Of a DNA stretch of 64,000 nt, positions 45,957-55,433 are shown one piece after another. The first letter of the stretch is position 1. Each line of letters starts with the position of its first letter. Made by a program: the position numbers and the translations under genes. Source of the stretch: Lachnospiraceae bacterium (GTDB lineage: Bacteria; Bacillota; Clostridia; Lachnospirales; Lachnospiraceae); NCBI GenBank assembly GCA_016283575.1, contig JAEEND010000018.1, forward strand, positions 223,264-287,263, read 5' to 3'. The notes under the pieces were generated by a model. The model had not been told where the DNA came from. It made no database searches and worked only from the letters and a program-made list of their open reading frames with translations.

Positions 45957-46511
45957 ATGAGTAAAAATCCTGAAACAACCAATCAAAATCTAAGAAAGGG
46001 AAATCCCACCAGATGGCTTACCACAGTAGCCATTTTTATGGCAATCAACATTGCCGTGTCCAGCTTCGGTATTCCCGTACCCGGCGGGCATTTATATTTA
46101 AGTGATGTGGTTATCTGCACAGCGGCTTTATTGCTTGATCCTATCGGAGCCTGCATTGCGGGCGGCGTCGGAGCTTTTTTAGGAGACTTGATCTTCTATC
46201 CCGCCCCCATGTTTGTATCTTTGGTAACCCACGGACTTCAGGCTCTTGTAATTGCGCTTATTGTTAAGAATGTTTCTTTTTCCGACAAGAAGAAGCGAAT
46301 TGCCTTAAGCCTTGTTGCAACACTTATCGGTGGTGTTATAATGGTAGTCGGATACACGTTAGGAAAAATCTATGTATACAGCACCTTTGAATACGCCATG
46401 ATTAAGCTTCCCTATGAAATCGCTCAGGCGCTTCTCGGTGTGGCCGGTTCACTGATTTTATGCTACGGAGCCGGATTATACAAGATTTTCAGAAGAATCG
46501 AAAATTCATAA
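45957..46511 (+). CDS. ECF transporter S component
   Basis: 184 residues, about six membrane helices. Start of the core WLTTVAIFMAINIAVSSFGIPVPGGHLYLSDVVICTAALLLDPIGACIAGGVGAFLGDLIFYP has the pattern of the ECF-type riboflavin/cofactor S-component family. It binds a vitamin or cofactor and works with a shared EcfA-EcfA'-EcfT module encoded elsewhere. Ligand not determined; a flavin precursor would fit the nearby flavin locus but this is a guess. 12 bases before the DUF436 gene. Confidence 0.85.
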   Translation: MSKNPETTNQNLRKGNPTRWLTTVAIFMAINIAVSSFGIPVPGGHLYLSDVVICTAALLLDPIGACIAGGVGAFLGDLIFYPAPMFVSLVTHGLQALVIALIVKNVSFSDKKKRIALSLVATLIGGVIMVVGYTLGKIYVYSTFEYAMIKLPYEIAQALLGVAGSLILCYGAGLYKIFRRIENS

Positions 46512-46523
46512 AAGGGAAATATA

Positions 46524-47096
46524 ATGGATAATTTAAATTACGAAGAGATAAAAGAACAGGCACGTCAGGCAGTTACTGAAATCCTTGAAGCAGCTCACTT
46601 AAAAAAGGGCGCCATTTTTGTGATCGGATGCTCCTCAAGTGAAGTGCTGGGCCAGAGGATCGGAACCGCCACCAATTTAGATTCTGCCAATGCTATTTTC
46701 GATGGCATCATACCTGTATTAAAAGAAAATGGTATCCGTGTGGCAGCTCAGTGCTGTGAACATCTTAACCGTGCTCTCGTGGTGGAGGAAGATACCATGG
46801 AAGCCTATGATTTCGAGCAGGTTAATGCAATCCCTCAGCCCAATCATGCGGGCGGTGCTTTTGCAACAGTTTGTTATGAGCGCTTCGAACATCCCGTGCT
46901 TGTTGACTCCATTCGCAACAAAGCCGAAGCAGGCATTGACATCGGAGGTACCATGATAGGAATGCATATGATGAACGTAGCCGTTCCTCTCCGCATATCT
47001 CTCCGTAAAATCGGCGAAGCTCCTATTGCATGTGCCCGTCGTCGTCCCAAATACGTAGGTGGCCAGCGCGCGATCTACGATGAAAAATTAATGTAA
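46524..47096 (+). CDS. TIGR01440 / DUF436 family protein (YwlG-like)
   Basis: 190 residues, a full-length member. Conserved blocks FVIGCSSSEVLGQRIGTATN, QCCEHLNRALVVEE, HAGGAFATVCYERFEHPVLVDSI and AEAGIDIGGTMIGMHM are present, including the Cys-Cys-Glu-His. Function not known; widespread in Firmicutes. In an operon with the ECF S component; AAAAGGGAAA precedes the ATG. Confidence 0.9.
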   Translation: MDNLNYEEIKEQARQAVTEILEAAHLKKGAIFVIGCSSSEVLGQRIGTATNLDSANAIFDGIIPVLKENGIRVAAQCCEHLNRALVVEEDTMEAYDFEQVNAIPQPNHAGGAFATVCYERFEHPVLVDSIRNKAEAGIDIGGTMIGMHMMNVAVPLRISLRKIGEAPIACARRRPKYVGGQRAIYDEKLM

Positions 47097-47100
47097 TTAA

Positions 47101-47128
47101 AAAGCCCGACTTCGTGTCGGGCTTTTTT
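47101..47128 (+). terminator. Terminator of the DUF436 gene
   Basis: AAAGCCCGAC / GTCGGGCTTT stem, 5-base loop, T-run. Its stem recurs in the two hairpins at 47595-47668. Confidence 0.9.
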
Positions 47129-47211
47129 AATATAATAAGCTCAATTACTACTCTTTATTAAGTCAAATTGCCATACGTTTCCTGGTGTTGATATCCCTAT
47201 ATGAATTTGAC

Positions 47212-47588
47212 TAAACTTCTGGGATAGTTGAAACAGTTTGGAGCAACTTTTTCTATGAAAAACTATTCCAATTTGAATCATTTTTCCATTTAGGGATATC
47301 TGAGTCAATCTGAAATGGCTTTGTCAGTGATAAACTATCCCAACTTGAATCAAGTTTTCCATTTAGGGATATCTGAGTCAATCTGAAATGGCTTTGTCCG
47401 TGATAAACTATCCCAACTTGAATCAAGTTTTCCATTTAGGGATATCTGCGTCAATCTGAAATGGCTTTGTCCGTGATAAACTATCCCAACTTGACCTTTA
47501 TTTCCGTATTGGGATACGTGGAGCAATCTGAAAGGTTTATAAACAACAAAAATATCACAAAAAACTTCCGAAAAGCTTATTGGGATAC
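47212..47588. repeat. Second array of the 72-bp repeat family
   Basis: GGGATA at 47221, 47293, 47366, 47439, 47511 and 47582, so the step is 71-73 bp. Units share GGGATA, TCAATCTGAAA, AACTATCCCAA and a TTTCC tract with the array at 4564. The last unit is a decayed form of the hairpin that ends the first array. Changing step length breaks any reading frame, which argues that the array is not coding. With the terminators it fills the 577-bp gene-free stretch 47097-47673. Confidence 0.88.
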
Positions 47589-47594
47589 AAGGGT

Positions 47595-47668
47595 GGCCCG
47601 ACCTCGTGTCGGGCTTTGTTTTTGGAGAAAAAGAAAAGCTGCAAAAAAGCCCGACACGAGGTCGGGCC
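47595..47668. repeat. Perfect inverted pair of terminators
   Basis: Two 23-bp copies in opposite orientation, 47595-47617 and 47646-47668, 28 bp apart. Each holds a CCCGAC/GTCGGG hairpin with a T-tract. The right one ends the thioesterase gene on the minus strand, the left one closes the array on the plus strand. The two can also pair with each other. Confidence 0.85.
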
Positions 47669-47673
47669 TTAAT

Positions 47674-48129
47674 TCAGCTGAATCTTAAGTTGTCGCCAAG
47701 AACCGGGACTTTGCTTGCAAAGAATGAGAATTCTCCACTGTCCAAAAGGTTTCCGTTATCATCGGTTACACGGATATCAAAAACAAGGATGTGCTTACCG
47801 GTTTTTAGTTTCATGCACTCGCAGTAGATGTATTCTGTATTTACTGCAGGGAGTAGGAAGTTTAAGTTGGCGCTGACGGTAGTTACATAGTAACCGTTCA
47901 TGCTTCCGGTAGCTCCTGCCATGGCATCCACAAAGGATAAAAGTGCTCCTCCGTGTATGCTTCCGTAGGTATTATACAGCCGCGCGTCAGTCTTGATCCT
48001 TGCCTTACTGTATGTGGCGCTCAGCTCCAGTATTTCGAATCCGATAAAGCTGTTATATTCATTGGAATACAGCTCTGCCATCATCTTCTCTCGGATCGCA
48101 TTTTCTTTTTCAGTTCTCGTAGGTCTCAT
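47674..48129 (-). CDS. PaaI-type hotdog-fold thioesterase
   Basis: 151 residues from the ATG at 48129; the longer frame would run into the upstream gene and has no site. Core NTYGSIHGGALLSFVDAMAGATG matches the PaaI/YbgC-type active-site helix with His-Gly-Gly. It hydrolyses acyl-CoA thioesters, probably small or aromatic. It begins 16 bases after the binding-protein gene and likely shares its transcript; a functional link is not obvious. Confidence 0.85.
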   Translation of the reverse strand: MRPTRTEKENAIREKMMAELYSNEYNSFIGFEILELSATYSKARIKTDARLYNTYGSIHGGALLSFVDAMAGATGSMNGYYVTTVSANLNFLLPAVNTEYIYCECMKLKTGKHILVFDIRVTDDNGNLLDSGEFSFFASKVPVLGDNLRFS

Positions 48130-48145
48130 TATGTATATTGCTCCA

Positions 48146-49102
48146 TTATTTGTAGTTTTGAGCGTTGGTCTTATCAACAGGTTCAAACGGAACGAAAATA
48201 TAGGTTTCGGATTCATCCACTCCTTCGACGGAAGCAACCGTCTCACCGTTACTCAAAAGAATGCCCGCTTCAACCGCTGCCATTCCCTGGCCCTTTGCGG
48301 ACTGATATACAGTAAATACCAGCTCATCCTTCTCAAGAGCGGCAATGCCGTCGGCAGTTGCATCAATGCCGAACACAGGCTTTTTGATACCTTTACCTGC
48401 CATATACTCGGCAACTGCCACAGCCATGGTGTCGTTGTGACATATTACCGCGTCATAATCCTGTCCGGTCCTTAAAAACTGCTTAAACTTGGCGACAGCA
48501 ATCTCGCCTGTCCAGTCGGCATAATCCTCGAATACATAATTTACGGTCATGCCGTTGTCCTTCATGGTATTCTTAAAACCGGCTTCACGTCCCACGGTAC
48601 CTGAATGGTCCTTAACGCCCTTAAACATTACAATATTAAACTCATTCTTTCCGGGATTCAACTCCATAAGTCTCTTTGCCTGGAATTCACCCGCCTGCTC
48701 TTCGCTGGAACCCACATAGATATACTGATTTGCTTTCATATATTCTTCATCGGGAGCGGAATTGCAGAATATAACGGGAACACCGTCGGCTGCAACCTCT
48801 AACTGCTGAGCGGTAGCGGAATTCACGGGAATGCAAAGGATCGCGGTGCAGCCGCTTGCCACTGCATTTTTAATGGATTCCACCTGTTTTTCCACTGTAT
48901 CGTCGTTGGGGCTTTCGACAATGGTAACTCCTCGCGCTCCGGCTTCAGCAACGGCCGAATCCGCAAAAGCCTGTCTGAAATCATCAGTGGTATATGAAAT
49001 GAAAAGCTTTGCCTTACCATCCTGAGCACCGGCCTTTCCTCCGCAGGAAGCAAGGAAAAGAATCTGTGCCGCTGTAAGTAAACATACCAATATCTTCTTC
49101 AT
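48146..49102 (-). CDS. Ribose-type sugar-binding lipoprotein without transporter
   Basis: 318 residues. Lipobox FLASC (Cys 20), then a periplasmic-binding-protein type I fold of the RbsB group (KLFISYTTDDFRQAFADSAVAEAGARG, CTAILCIPVNSATAQQ, DAVICHNDTMAVAVAEYMAGKG, PVFGIDATADGIAALE). No permease or ATPase is near. It starts 3 bases after a chemoreceptor gene, so it probably presents its sugar to that receptor. GGGGAGG precedes the ATG. Confidence 0.9.
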   Translation of the reverse strand: MKKILVCLLTAAQILFLASCGGKAGAQDGKAKLFISYTTDDFRQAFADSAVAEAGARGVTIVESPNDDTVEKQVESIKNAVASGCTAILCIPVNSATAQQLEVAADGVPVIFCNSAPDEEYMKANQYIYVGSSEEQAGEFQAKRLMELNPGKNEFNIVMFKGVKDHSGTVGREAGFKNTMKDNGMTVNYVFEDYADWTGEIAVAKFKQFLRTGQDYDAVICHNDTMAVAVAEYMAGKGIKKPVFGIDATADGIAALEKDELVFTVYQSAKGQGMAAVEAGILLSNGETVASVEGVDESETYIFVPFEPVDKTNAQNYK

Positions 49103-49105
49103 TGC

Positions 49106-51127
49106 TTACGCCTCCCCTCTGTCTATAATAAATCTGCTCATATGCTCTGCAAGACTTTCTGATGTCTTGGCGAGTTCCACGGAATCATCAGCCACCTTCT
49201 GGCTGTTCTCGGTAATATTGATGGCCTGTTCAACCATATTCTCACTTGTAGCAAGAATCTCCTGTGAGCTTGCTGCCTGTTCTTCAGATACTGCTGCCAC
49301 GTTGGTAGCAACACCGTCAACCTCTTCTATCTTATTAAGTACGTCATTGATAAGTGTATTGGTTGCCTGAATATTATCATAAATCTCATCAAAGGTATCA
49401 ACAGCGCCCTTTATGGATGCACTGGATTCATCCACATTCTTGGTGCTTTCTTCTGCCTGTGCCACCGCGGCGCCGATGAGCCTGTGTATTTCTTCTATAA
49501 GAGTTGAAATGGTCTGCACGGAATCAGCGCTGGTAGCTGCAAGTTTTCCGATTTCGGAAGCAACAACAGCGAAGCCTTTCCCGGATTCTCCCGCTCTCGC
49601 AGCTTCAATTGAAGCATTAAGCGAAAGAAGATTTGTTTCATCGGCAATATCTCCGATAAGGGCAACAATATTGGTAATCTCTTCGGAAGCATCACCCACT
49701 TTGTTGATGGCATCTCTAAGGCTTGACATGCTATGTAAGATCTTGTCCATGGCAACACCGACATGTTCCATTTCTTCTTTTGCCTTAATGGAAACTGAAA
49801 CGGTTGCTCTCATCTTTTCATCCGCATCGCCGCCCTTTTCACGTGTATCCGATACAACTCTCGCTAAGACAGTCGCGTTGTTGGCAATATCATTGACGGA
49901 TTCAGAAAGCTGATTGACAGTTTCTTTTAACTGTTCCATGGACTGATCCTGGATCTTGGCAGCTTCGTACATCGAGTTGGCTGCTTTACTGCTGTTTTCG
50001 GACTGACGGCTTAAATTGTCGGCAGATTGTCTTATATCGGCGATCATGTCACGCATGGAGCCGGAAAATTCATCGAGGGATTCACCCATTACTGCTATTT
50101 CATTATTTCCTTTATGCTTGACGCTGATGGTAAAGTCACCGGAGGTCATATCCGTTATATTCTTGGTCAGGCCGGAAATCGGCTTAACAAGGAATCTTAC
50201 CACGCGGGCTATGATGATACCCATGATGGTTACTGCAATGACACCTATTACCGTCATGTTATTTCCAAGCATTCTCGCATCATGATAAATGATATTATCG
50301 GGAATATAGGAAACAAGAAGCCATCCGGTGGAGCCTACTTTTTTCATATAGGTCATGTTTCCGTTTAGGTCAGCTAAGCTGTAATCTCTTTCTGCAAGCT
50401 TTTTACTTACGGAAGCTAAAAACGGATCGGATGAATCGGTAAGCTTTGTGCCGAGAAGACTGCTGTCTCTGTGAGCTAAAATCGAAAGATCGTTAAGATC
50501 TACAAGGAAGGCTGCGGCGCCCTCCATACTGATGGAGGAATTAACGATTATGGTCACGGCATCAAGGGACATATCCGCACCTATAACCCGCACATCGGAG
50601 CCTTCTTCATTAATAAGTCCCGATGCTGATATGATCTTGGTACCCTCGGAATTTACATAGGGGTCCGTTATTGAAATACTCACAGTCGTGAGACCATGTT
50701 TAAACCACGGGGAATTTTTAAAATCATTGAAGGATTTTTCAGACTTTAAAGCCTTTAAACAGGTTCCGTTTTGGGAAGCAACATAGATACCTTCCGGGAA
50801 ATCGCTGTTATATCCATAATATGAATTCAATACTTTTTGCAATTCTTCATCGGAGCAATCCGAACTTTCAATAGCTTCTTTTACAGAGGCTATTGTGGCA
50901 AGGTTTAATTCAACCCAGCTGTTTATCTTTGAAGCCTGGCTTGAAACAGAGGCTTTAAGTCTTTCCTCCGACAATCTTTGTATCATACTTCTTGAAACAT
51001 TGTAGGAAATCACAATAAGAGAAATGACAATGACAGTTACTATTGGAATGATAACTGCAAGCATTTCGTCTTTGATAGATTTTAAACCCGCTTTCTTTTT
51101 AACTGCATTACTGTTTTCTGCAGACAT
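49106..51127 (-). CDS. Methyl-accepting chemotaxis protein with large external sensor
   Basis: 673 residues. Helix 1 at about 20-45, a double-Cache-type external domain to about 285 ([68 protein letters not shown]), helix 2, HAMP, then the signalling domain with [40 protein letters not shown]. Its operon partner is the binding lipoprotein 3 bases downstream. Confidence 0.94.
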   Translation of the reverse strand: MSAENSNAVKKKAGLKSIKDEMLAVIIPIVTVIVISLIVISYNVSRSMIQRLSEERLKASVSSQASKINSWVELNLATIASVKEAIESSDCSDEELQKVLNSYYGYNSDFPEGIYVASQNGTCLKALKSEKSFNDFKNSPWFKHGLTTVSISITDPYVNSEGTKIISASGLINEEGSDVRVIGADMSLDAVTIIVNSSISMEGAAAFLVDLNDLSILAHRDSSLLGTKLTDSSDPFLASVSKKLAERDYSLADLNGNMTYMKKVGSTGWLLVSYIPDNIIYHDARMLGNNMTVIGVIAVTIMGIIIARVVRFLVKPISGLTKNITDMTSGDFTISVKHKGNNEIAVMGESLDEFSGSMRDMIADIRQSADNLSRQSENSSKAANSMYEAAKIQDQSMEQLKETVNQLSESVNDIANNATVLARVVSDTREKGGDADEKMRATVSVSIKAKEEMEHVGVAMDKILHSMSSLRDAINKVGDASEEITNIVALIGDIADETNLLSLNASIEAARAGESGKGFAVVASEIGKLAATSADSVQTISTLIEEIHRLIGAAVAQAEESTKNVDESSASIKGAVDTFDEIYDNIQATNTLINDVLNKIEEVDGVATNVAAVSEEQAASSQEILATSENMVEQAINITENSQKVADDSVELAKTSESLAEHMSRFIIDRGEA

Positions 51128-51159
51128 TTCTATCTCCTTTCGTCCTCATATAATAAAAA

Positions 51160-51186
51160 AACGGTGAGTTTAGTACACCCACCGTT
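51160..51186 (-). terminator. Terminator of the MscS operon
   Basis: AACGGTG / CACCGTT stem with a loop of about 12 bases, followed by T-rich sequence on the minus strand. Confidence 0.7.
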
Positions 51187-51221
51187 AATTATACAAAAAG
51201 CCCATTATCGAATTATAATTG

Positions 51222-52244
51222 TCATTTTCCCTGATGAACCACGATCTGGTTGAAGGGAATTTCTATGCCTGCTTCATCGAAGGCGATCTTTATTTCTTTA
51301 TTGAGAAGCCTCGGAGCAGAGAAGATATTTTCTTCTTCGACTTTACCGATTATTTTAAGCTCAACTCCGCTTTCTCCAAGATTCTGGACTCCGCAGTATT
51401 TGGGTTCTTCTAAAAATACATCCGAATATTTTTCACGTACTTTCGGAAGAAGCTCTTCCATAACTTTTTCAACCTTTTCAAGGTCTGTTGAATAAGAAAC
51501 ACTTACGCTTGTTACTGCAACGCTTTCTGCCGCGGAACGATTCAATACATTTCTTAAGTCGGAGTTATTTATAAGCTTGATATTTCCACCCATATCTTTA
51601 ATAGCGGTGATACGGATACCGATGCTTTCAACTGTGCCGCGGAAACCGCCTGCTTCGATAATATCGCCCACGTTGAACTGATCCTCAAACACCAGGAATA
51701 AACCTGTAATAAGATCTTCCACAAGGCTCTGAGCTCCGAAGCCTACTACCAATGTCAATATTCCGACGCTGGCAAAAATAGTGCTTACATTGACTCCCAG
51801 AGCAGCCAGGCACCAGAAGAAGCCAAATAAGAATGTGATGTAGCTTATGGCACTCTTTAAAAGCGTTAAAAAGCTCATGGTTTTGGAGTTCTTGGGTTTT
51901 ACATGTTCTGTAATAAAAAGAACGATATCCGTAATTGCCACCATCAGTATGATGATTGCGATTATCTGGAAGAGCGTTGCAAAATTAAATCTGAATGTAT
52001 TGGATATCTTTCCAACATCGCCAAAAAGCCTGCTCCATGTGGCCTCTAAATTGAGCTTTGTATCATCTGAAAGAAAGGGTATTATTGAGGGATTTGTGAT
52101 CACCAAAAAAACAAAAAAGGCGATCAATAAGCCGATAATCCTCTTAATACTTATATTGCGCTTTTTCTTTTTAGCCAATAAAGCATTAAGATCCTTCTCT
52201 TTAGTTTCTTTTTCTTTCGTTTCCAGGTTCTTTTCGTCACTCAT
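51222..52244 (-). CDS. Small-conductance mechanosensitive channel, MscS family
   Basis: 340 residues. A charged N-terminus (about 35 residues), three or four membrane helices, and the MscS pore and beta domain FASVGILTLVVGFGAQSLVEDLITGLFLVFEDQFNVGDIIEAGGFRGTVESIGIRITAIKDMGGNIKLINNSDL. It releases solutes upon osmotic downshift. It lies 2 bases after the unknown membrane protein gene; AGGAGG precedes the ATG within that gene's end. Confidence 0.93.
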   Translation of the reverse strand: MSDEKNLETKEKETKEKDLNALLAKKKKRNISIKRIIGLLIAFFVFLVITNPSIIPFLSDDTKLNLEATWSRLFGDVGKISNTFRFNFATLFQIIAIIILMVAITDIVLFITEHVKPKNSKTMSFLTLLKSAISYITFLFGFFWCLAALGVNVSTIFASVGILTLVVGFGAQSLVEDLITGLFLVFEDQFNVGDIIEAGGFRGTVESIGIRITAIKDMGGNIKLINNSDLRNVLNRSAAESVAVTSVSVSYSTDLEKVEKVMEELLPKVREKYSDVFLEEPKYCGVQNLGESGVELKIIGKVEEENIFSAPRLLNKEIKIAFDEAGIEIPFNQIVVHQGK

Positions 52245-52246
52245 AT

Positions 52247-53428
52247 TCAGTCCTCCTCTTTGGCAAATGAAAGTTCTTTTACGATTCTTCCTTCAGTATC
52301 TCTTACAGAATAAATATTACCTGATGTCATACCATCAAATGTAACAAAATCTCTTGTTATTGCATCAGGCGCATCGAAAGAATCCATCTTAAGGGGTTCA
52401 AGATAATAAATGCCCTTATCCATAAGTGTATCTCTTACAAGGATCGCTCCGTTTGCTCCGTAAACATTAAGCTTCACATCCTTATCTATCATAAGACAGC
52501 TTCGGCTGTTTTCACATTCAAGCCTTATGCCGGGGCCCTCGGGATTATTGATCGATAGACTTCCGGTACCTGTAAGAGTGATGCTTCCTCCATACATGAA
52601 ACCCCAGCCCACAAGTCCCGTCAAACGGTTTTCGCCAACAAGCTTAACCTTAAATCCGTTACCCATGAGATTTATATTAAGAAAATGTCCCGTAAAATTA
52701 TTAAGGGTGAGGGTATTGGTAAACTCATCATATGACGCCCCGTTTACCGGTCCAATGGGAGCATTTTCCCTTAACGGCATGGCGGTACTTGAATAATTCC
52801 CTTCATTGAAACCGGGCGGTATGAACCATACAAATCCAAGTTCATCAAGAGTCCAGTTACCGGGAGAATTTATATAATCATCTTCGATCTGACTTATATC
52901 CGTAACTTCAGGCCTGTAGATATAATCCGTTGCCACTGTTCCGTCATCAAGGTGAAGTCCCTCAGCATCGATCACATATCCGCCTCTGTTCCAGACACCG
53001 TCGGTGCAATAGAGATAATCAACGGAACCGTCGGCATTTTCAAGCCTTACAAACTCTTCATCAAGTACCCCGTATCCCGGAACATTTCCATTTGGTTCAA
53101 GATTATCAAGTAATGGGAATGAAGTATCTGCTTTATCCAAAGCTTCAGGCTGTAATTCCGGCACTTCTACAGGAGCAGATACTGTATCTACAGTATCCGT
53201 GATCTCTTCAAATTCCACGTCATGGTAGTGCCTGTCAGGATTTCCCAGGGGATCGCTATGAAGAATATCGAAATTAAAGGCATCCTTAACGATCACCACA
53301 CTGAGAAGGGCTGCGGCTGTCTTAAGTAATATCATGTTACGTTTTCTTTTTTCGCGGCCGTCATTCACAGCATCCGGTTCCGTGGGCGGAACAAACTCAT
53401 GGTCCGGAATATTTAACGGCTCCGGCAC
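52247..53428 (-). CDS. Unknown single-pass membrane protein with C-terminal beta-rich domain
   Basis: 393 residues from a GTG at 53428 that has GGAGGAG 6 bases before it. One membrane helix (MILLKTAAALLSVVIVKDAF), then an acidic external part with DGSVDYLYCTDGVWNRGGYVIDAEG and a beta-helix-like C-terminus (NLMGNGFKVKLVGENRLTG, GSITLTGTGSLSI). The same frame stays open upstream to 53494, where an ATA codon has AAGGAG at 7 bases; the extra 22 codons read as a continuation of the Pro/Glu-rich start. Coupled to MscS. No family recognised. Confidence 0.7.
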   Translation of the reverse strand: MPEPLNIPDHEFVPPTEPDAVNDGREKRKRNMILLKTAAALLSVVIVKDAFNFDILHSDPLGNPDRHYHDVEFEEITDTVDTVSAPVEVPELQPEALDKADTSFPLLDNLEPNGNVPGYGVLDEEFVRLENADGSVDYLYCTDGVWNRGGYVIDAEGLHLDDGTVATDYIYRPEVTDISQIEDDYINSPGNWTLDELGFVWFIPPGFNEGNYSSTAMPLRENAPIGPVNGASYDEFTNTLTLNNFTGHFLNINLMGNGFKVKLVGENRLTGLVGWGFMYGGSITLTGTGSLSINNPEGPGIRLECENSRSCLMIDKDVKLNVYGANGAILVRDTLMDKGIYYLEPLKMDSFDAPDAITRDFVTFDGMTSGNIYSVRDTEGRIVKELSFAKEED

Positions 53429-53566
53429 GCAGAACTCCTCCGAAGGCGGGAAAATTTCAGTTGTAGTATTATTTTCAGAATAAAACTCTTTTATGACTTT
53501 TCTCCTTTAAGTTAGTTCGAGCATTCTAATACTATTTAACTTTATCTTTGCAAAAGAAACAAGTTA

Positions 53567-55156
53567 TTAATAGACCACTTTACCCTTCTTTGCAGCCTTG
53601 GCCCACTTGGATATCTGCTTCTTCTTTGCATAGTTTTTTTCATTTTCTTTACTTAAATCTTTATAGAGCATAAAGCGTTCCATGGAAAGTTCGCCCGTTT
53701 CGAAGGCTTTCTTTATGGCGCATCCGGGTTCCGTGTCATGCTTGCAATCGGAAAATCTGCACCTTGCTTCAAGCTCTTTGATATCCGTAAAGGTATCATC
53801 GATTCCCGCCCCTGCGTTGGCCATGCCAATCTCTCGCATTCCCGGGGTGTCGATTATTGAAACACCATTTTCAAGTTCTATAAGCTGCCTGTGAGTGGTT
53901 GTATGTCGTCCGTGAGCATCCGCTTCTCTGACATTGCCTGTCTTCATGATATCTTCTTTTGTGATTGCATTAATTATTGTTGATTTTCCCGCACCGGATG
54001 AGCCCATAAGACATATGGTTTTTCCGGGGATAAAATAATCCTCTAATTCATCAAGACCGATCCCATATAAAGCAGAAACCGCATGGGCTCTCACTTTTTC
54101 GGAAATACCCTCGACTTCTCTTACAAATCTTCCGGGATTTGTGCATAGATCCGACTTGGTAAGGACCACTACCGGTGTTACGCCTCCCTGCAGGGCAACA
54201 CTTACATATCTTGCTATTCGATTGTAACTGTAATCATCATTAAGTGAAGTAACTATAAACAGATAGTCAACATTAGCAACCATGTGCTGCATTACCCCTG
54301 TCTTAGCCTGATCGGGGCGCTCTAACTGCGATGTTCTGTCACATACGGAAAGTATCTGTGATTCACCTATGGGATTATATAAAAAAGTCACGTAATCCCC
54401 GACTATCGGAAGGTTTTCGGGAAGTGTCGCATCAAAGCTTCCTTTAAGCTTTGCAGGAAGTTCTTTTTCAAAGAAACGTATGGTGAAACTGTTTTTTCTT
54501 ATTTCCGAAATGCGTCCGAGCCTTTCCTTGTGCAGCCATTGACAGGAAAGTTTAAGGGGCCTGTAATATGGAAATTCTTTAGTAAATTCCGCTATCTCAG
54601 CTTCATCCTCGCATTCTTCAAAGATGGGTGATTCATAAAATAAGCCATGGACATCCTTAAATGTTTCTTTTAAAGGAAATGCCATGAATGCGTCTGAATT
54701 TCCAAAGGCGGGATGATGGATATCATACTTTTCGCAAAGCTCGAATCCGTGTTTCGGATAATAGCCCGGTTCGCCACATATCACAATGCCGGGATAGTCG
54801 GTGTTTCTTGCTGATTCAATGGTCTCATTAAGAAGCTTCGCACCTATCCCCATACTAAAGCATACAGGTTCCACTGCCAGAGGACCGAAGGTCAGTACCT
54901 CGTGAACTACATCACCTTCCATGACCCGCGCTTTTGAATAAAATATAGCTCCTACGATACGACCGTCGAGCTCAGCCACACGGCTTAATTCGGGGATATA
55001 ATCCGGAGAAGTACGCAATTTATGCACTAAAAGATGCTCATTGCAACCGGGGCCATGTATGTTCCAGAATGCCCTCATTACCATGTGTTCGGTTTTAAAA
55101 TAATCTTCTTTGGTTTCTTTTCTGATAATAATCTGATTCAATGTTTTAGTCTCCAT
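53567..55156 (-). CDS. rsgA: Fusion of GNAT acetyltransferase and ribosome-assembly GTPase RsgA
   Basis: 529 residues, against about 290-350 for ordinary RsgA. Residues 1-170 are a GNAT domain (EVLTFGPLAVEPVCFSMGIGAKLLNETIE, CGEPGYYPKHGFELCEKY). The rest is RsgA: OB-fold (ISEIRKNSFTIRFFE...PIVGDYVTFL), then the permuted GTPase with G4 LTKSD, G1 GSSGAGKST, G3 DTPGMRE, and a zinc site CRFSDCKHDTEPGC. RsgA checks late 30S subunit assembly. No good ribosome site before the ATG. The frame is continuous, so it reads as a true fusion. Confidence 0.88.
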   Translation of the reverse strand: METKTLNQIIIRKETKEDYFKTEHMVMRAFWNIHGPGCNEHLLVHKLRTSPDYIPELSRVAELDGRIVGAIFYSKARVMEGDVVHEVLTFGPLAVEPVCFSMGIGAKLLNETIESARNTDYPGIVICGEPGYYPKHGFELCEKYDIHHPAFGNSDAFMAFPLKETFKDVHGLFYESPIFEECEDEAEIAEFTKEFPYYRPLKLSCQWLHKERLGRISEIRKNSFTIRFFEKELPAKLKGSFDATLPENLPIVGDYVTFLYNPIGESQILSVCDRTSQLERPDQAKTGVMQHMVANVDYLFIVTSLNDDYSYNRIARYVSVALQGGVTPVVVLTKSDLCTNPGRFVREVEGISEKVRAHAVSALYGIGLDELEDYFIPGKTICLMGSSGAGKSTIINAITKEDIMKTGNVREADAHGRHTTTHRQLIELENGVSIIDTPGMREIGMANAGAGIDDTFTDIKELEARCRFSDCKHDTEPGCAIKKAFETGELSMERFMLYKDLSKENEKNYAKKKQISKWAKAAKKGKVVY

Positions 55157-55265
55157 TCATATTTAGTTGCACTCATGTCCTAATCTGAGTGCTGTGTCAT
55201 CAAGTTTCTTTTGGTTTACATAAGTGTGGAGACTACGGTCATGATCTGCCTTTTGGGCAAAAAGA

Positions 55266-55287
55266 AACCGTGACAAATGCCACGGTT
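55266..55287 (-). terminator. sfsA terminator
   Basis: AACCGTG / CACGGTT stem, 8-base loop, followed on the minus strand by TCTTTTTG. The rest of the gap 55157-55433 shows nothing else. Confidence 0.7.
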
Positions 55288-55433
55288 AGAAATACAAATT
55301 TAGACACAAAAACTAAAATGCATAAACCGAGGTCTTCACACCATATTCAATTTCAATCGCTATTCTGTTGTTCGCTGTCATATGAATACCTCGCTTTCTT
55401 TAGTCTTGTATTGTCAGTTTATCAGATTGTTTT

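Noticed and set aside
47253..47435. 60-residue minus-strand reading frame
   Set aside because: Falls in the second repeat array and changes frame with its drifting step length.
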